Below, piece after piece: positions 62,251 to 64,000 of a stretch of 64,000 bases of DNA. The number at the start of each line of letters is the position of its first letter. Positions within the stretch are counted from its first letter, which is position 1. The position numbers and the translations under genes are program-made. This DNA comes from JBCDHN01 sp964351855. GTDB taxonomy: Bacteria > Verrucomicrobiota > Verrucomicrobiia > Verrucomicrobiales > DEV007. Location: positions 1 through 64,000 of the forward strand of contig CAYGQD010000005.1 of NCBI GenBank assembly GCA_964351855.1, read 5' to 3'. The notes under the pieces are model-generated. The model was not told where the DNA came from and did no database searches. It saw nothing but the letters and a program-made list of their open reading frames with translations.

Positions 62251-63528
62251 TTAGCCAAAGAGCGAGGTCACCGGCTTGCCTTTGTCGGCGAAGGTAAACG
62301 GACGGCGACTTGGCGAGTAAATGGTCTCTTCCAGCGGGATTCCCAGGCCGTAACCGATCGTGGCCATGAAGTCCTCAGGGGTGACTTCATTGCTGACGAT
62401 TTTCTTCCCTTGTTTGTCGGACTCTCCGTAGAGTTGCCCGCCAGCAATACCTCCACCAGCCAGGACGGTCGAATACGTGGCCGGGAAGTGGTCGCGACCA
62501 TTGTTCATGTTGATGTTCGGAGTTCTTCCGAACTCGGTCCCGATCGCGACCATTGTCGAATCCAAGAGTCCTTTGGACTTCAAGTCTTCGAGCAACGCAG
62601 CCACGGCTTGGTCGAGCACCGGGAATACGCCGTTCGCACGCGTCTCCAAATCTTCGTGCATGTCGAAACCACCGGTGTGGACTTCGATCACGCGCACCCC
62701 ACGCTCGACGAGTCGCCGGGCGAGCAAGCAACCCAAACCAACGCGGCTCTCGCCATACTGAGCACGATTCGGCTCACCGCTGATATCGAAGGCTTCCAAC
62801 TCGGTGCTTTTCAGCAAGCTCGTCGCCTGCTCATAGTATTCCACGTAGGAACGAGGGCCACTATACTTGAATTTCTCGACGAACTGAGTGCCCAGCTTTT
62901 GCGCGATCTCCATTCTCCGGTCGAACCGCTCATCGTTGGTCAGCAACATCGCATTGGGAACCCCACCATTCGGATCAGCGATTGGCAGAGGACTGAGAGA
63001 CGGGTCCAGGTAGCCGGAATTGGAGGTGCTTTGACCGACAATAACGCTATCCGGAAGGATTTCTCCGCGTTTCCCGAGGAGTTCCTGGGCGAAAGGACCG
63101 ATGCGAGGGTGAACGATCGTCGCCCGCTTGTTATAGCCCGTCAGCATGATGTAGCTACCGCCTTCATGCGCTCCGTTGGTGGAATGCATGCTGTTGATGA
63201 TCGCCAGCTTGTCGGCATGTTTGGCCAAGTTGGTGAACTTCGGCCCCAGTTGGATGCCGTCCACATTGGTGGAAATCGGCTTATCGCGCTGGAACATGAC
63301 TGCTGAACTCTTGTTGGTGCAGTCAAAGCTGTCCAAATGGCTCATTCCGCCTGAACAATAGATGTAGATGAGACTCTTGGCCTTTCCCGCGCCCGCTTGG
63401 GCACTAGCCTGGTTCATGGTGGCGGCGAAGGGAGTCGTGAGACCAACTCCAAGGGTCATTTTTGCGGTCCGCTCCATAAAGAAACGGCGGCTTTGGGAAT
63501 CTTTCCCGGCTAGTTCTGCGATATGCAT
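62251..63528 (-). CDS. DUF1501 family protein, exported, partner of DUF1553 gene
   Basis: 425 residues. The N-terminus has a twin-arginine-like SRRFFMERTA (about 13-22) and a hydrophobic run (MTLGVGLTTPFAATM). DUF1501 blocks are IYIYCSGGMSHLDSFDC, MHSTNGAHEGGSYIMLTGYN, EVHTGGFDMHEDLE and GTEFGRTPNINMNNGRDHFP. Compared with the DUF1501 protein at 31506-32885 it shares only the family core, so it is a different subfamily. The DUF1553-type gene ends 35 bp upstream on the same strand, the usual gene order for this pair in PVC bacteria. The fold is related to alkaline phosphatases and sulfatases; role in exported polymer breakdown is inferred. Confidence 0.92.
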   Translation of the reverse strand: MHIAELAGKDSQSRRFFMERTAKMTLGVGLTTPFAATMNQASAQAGAGKAKSLIYIYCSGGMSHLDSFDCTNKSSAVMFQRDKPISTNVDGIQLGPKFTNLAKHADKLAIINSMHSTNGAHEGGSYIMLTGYNKRATIVHPRIGPFAQELLGKRGEILPDSVIVGQSTSNSGYLDPSLSPLPIADPNGGVPNAMLLTNDERFDRRMEIAQKLGTQFVEKFKYSGPRSYVEYYEQATSLLKSTELEAFDISGEPNRAQYGESRVGLGCLLARRLVERGVRVIEVHTGGFDMHEDLETRANGVFPVLDQAVAALLEDLKSKGLLDSTMVAIGTEFGRTPNINMNNGRDHFPATYSTVLAGGGIAGGQLYGESDKQGKKIVSNEVTPEDFMATIGYGLGIPLEETIYSPSRRPFTFADKGKPVTSLFG

Positions 63529-63563
63529 GGTCGTAAGTGGATGAAGGTTTTTAAAAAATCAGA

Positions 63564-64000
63564 CTATTGGATGAAGAGGAATTCCGGGCTGTTCATGAGT
63601 GCCCAAGCAAGGTCTCGAATTCCGTCGTCGCCATATTCATCGAGAATATCGACGCCCATCGACTGCTCTTCATCGGTCGGAAACCGAGAAAGCATCGTGA
63701 AGTAAACGGCCCGGACTTTGTCTTCAGGTGCATCGAGTTCTTCGAGATCTTCGACCACTTTGGAGCCGCTCCCGGTGAGGCGATTGGTCACCGCACCATT
63801 CATGAGAGCCAGAACCTGGGGAACTGAACCATCGTAGATGTGCTCGTCCGTCACCAAACGGTCAGACTGACCAAAGGTGTCAAGTAGGGAGGCTCCCGGG
63901 GCAGGTTGCGCCATCTCCGAGGCCCGGATCAGTTCTAGGTTCCCCATGCGTGGAACGTCCGGATTGCGAGGAGTGAGTTGTCCCGGTTCATCGACGATCC
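63564..64000 (-). CDS. DUF1553-type cytochrome-associated protein, C-terminal end (cut by window end)
   Basis: The frame is open from the window edge to the stop at 63564, about 145 residues, all part of a DUF1553 domain: TPRNPDVPRMGNLELIRASE, MAQPAPGASLLDTFGQSDR (contiguous in the protein), VPQVLALMNGAVTNRL, VYFTMLSRFPTDEE and the closing DLAWALMNSPEFLFIQ. Full proteins usually begin with a cytochrome c-like domain and DUF1549, which would lie outside the window. Together with the following DUF1501 gene (35 bp gap) it forms the typical PVC pair. Confidence 0.9.
   Translation of the reverse strand, partial: IVDEPGQLTPRNPDVPRMGNLELIRASEMAQPAPGASLLDTFGQSDRLVTDEHIYDGSVPQVLALMNGAVTNRLTGSGSKVVEDLEELDAPEDKVRAVYFTMLSRFPTDEEQSMGVDILDEYGDDGIRDLAWALMNSPEFLFIQ

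Noticed and set aside
1..64000. Search for CRISPR arrays, tRNA or rRNA genes, defence islands and prophage genes
   Set aside because: No regular spaced repeats, cloverleaf-type sequence, rRNA sequence, or recognisable defence or phage protein was found by reading.

Overview
The window reads as a chromosomal piece of a Gram-negative, heterotrophic bacterium of the PVC group, most likely Verrucomicrobiota. The support is its protein content: Tat- or Sec-exported DUF1501 proteins, a DUF1552/DUF1592 pair, a DUF1553/DUF1501 pair, very large secreted beta-propeller proteins (one ending in cytochrome c, one in a cupredoxin), two formylglycine-type sulfatases, a Tat-exported Gfo/Idh/MocA protein, and an LptF/LptG permease that implies an LPS outer membrane. 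A run of 10 N at 49785-49794 shows that this is a scaffold, possibly from a metagenome. No rRNA, tRNA, CRISPR array, phage or complete IS was recognised.

Layout. 1-9.9 kb: envelope and repair genes (a cut alpha/beta hydrolase, App1-type phosphatase, LptF/G permease with a small partner, DinG helicase, an ankyrin-L,D-transpeptidase fusion, a secreted degenerate peptidase-like protein). 10-17.6 kb: SMP-30 lactonase, beta-lactamase-fold hydrolase, IscA-type Fe-S protein with a membrane protein, CehA/McbA metallohydrolase, VanX-type dipeptidase and a tRNA nucleotidyltransferase-type protein. 17.6-25.1 kb: IleRS, two tandem SLBB polysaccharide-export proteins, sulfatase. 25.3-43.6 kb: extracellular catabolism block with the discoidin/SGNH/propeller/cupredoxin giant, a tandem metal-binding protein, HTTM membrane protein, DUF1501, CstA, a BatD-BatE fusion, oxidoreductase, and the DUF1552/DUF1592 pair. 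43.6-48 kb: a DUF1080-propeller-cytochrome c protein bracketed by related intergenic repeats. 48-54 kb: TraB-like protein, PurH (broken by the assembly gap), POT transporter with a large insert, Gmk. 54-64 kb: second sulfatase whose stop codon lies in a 219-bp MITE-like element, an E1alpha-E1beta-E2 2-oxoacid dehydrogenase operon, a lipoprotein polysaccharide deacetylase, a HEAT membrane protein, and a DUF1553/DUF1501 pair that runs off the end.

Taken together, the accessory genes suggest scavenging of sulfated or complex polysaccharide and its sugars (sulfatases, keto-disaccharide hydrolase-like domain, lactonase, Gfo/Idh, cytochrome-bearing exported proteins) combined with capsule export and peptidoglycan remodelling. 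That functional reading is inferred from families only. The best candidates for new biology are the CTAG-bounded MITE-like element, the paired intergenic repeats, the ankyrin-L,D-transpeptidase fusion, the POT transporter with a pseudopilin-like loop domain, the SGNH domain whose nucleophile position is Asn, and a 13-bp perfect hairpin ahead of a DUF1501 gene. No defence island or other clear multi-gene undescribed system is visible.
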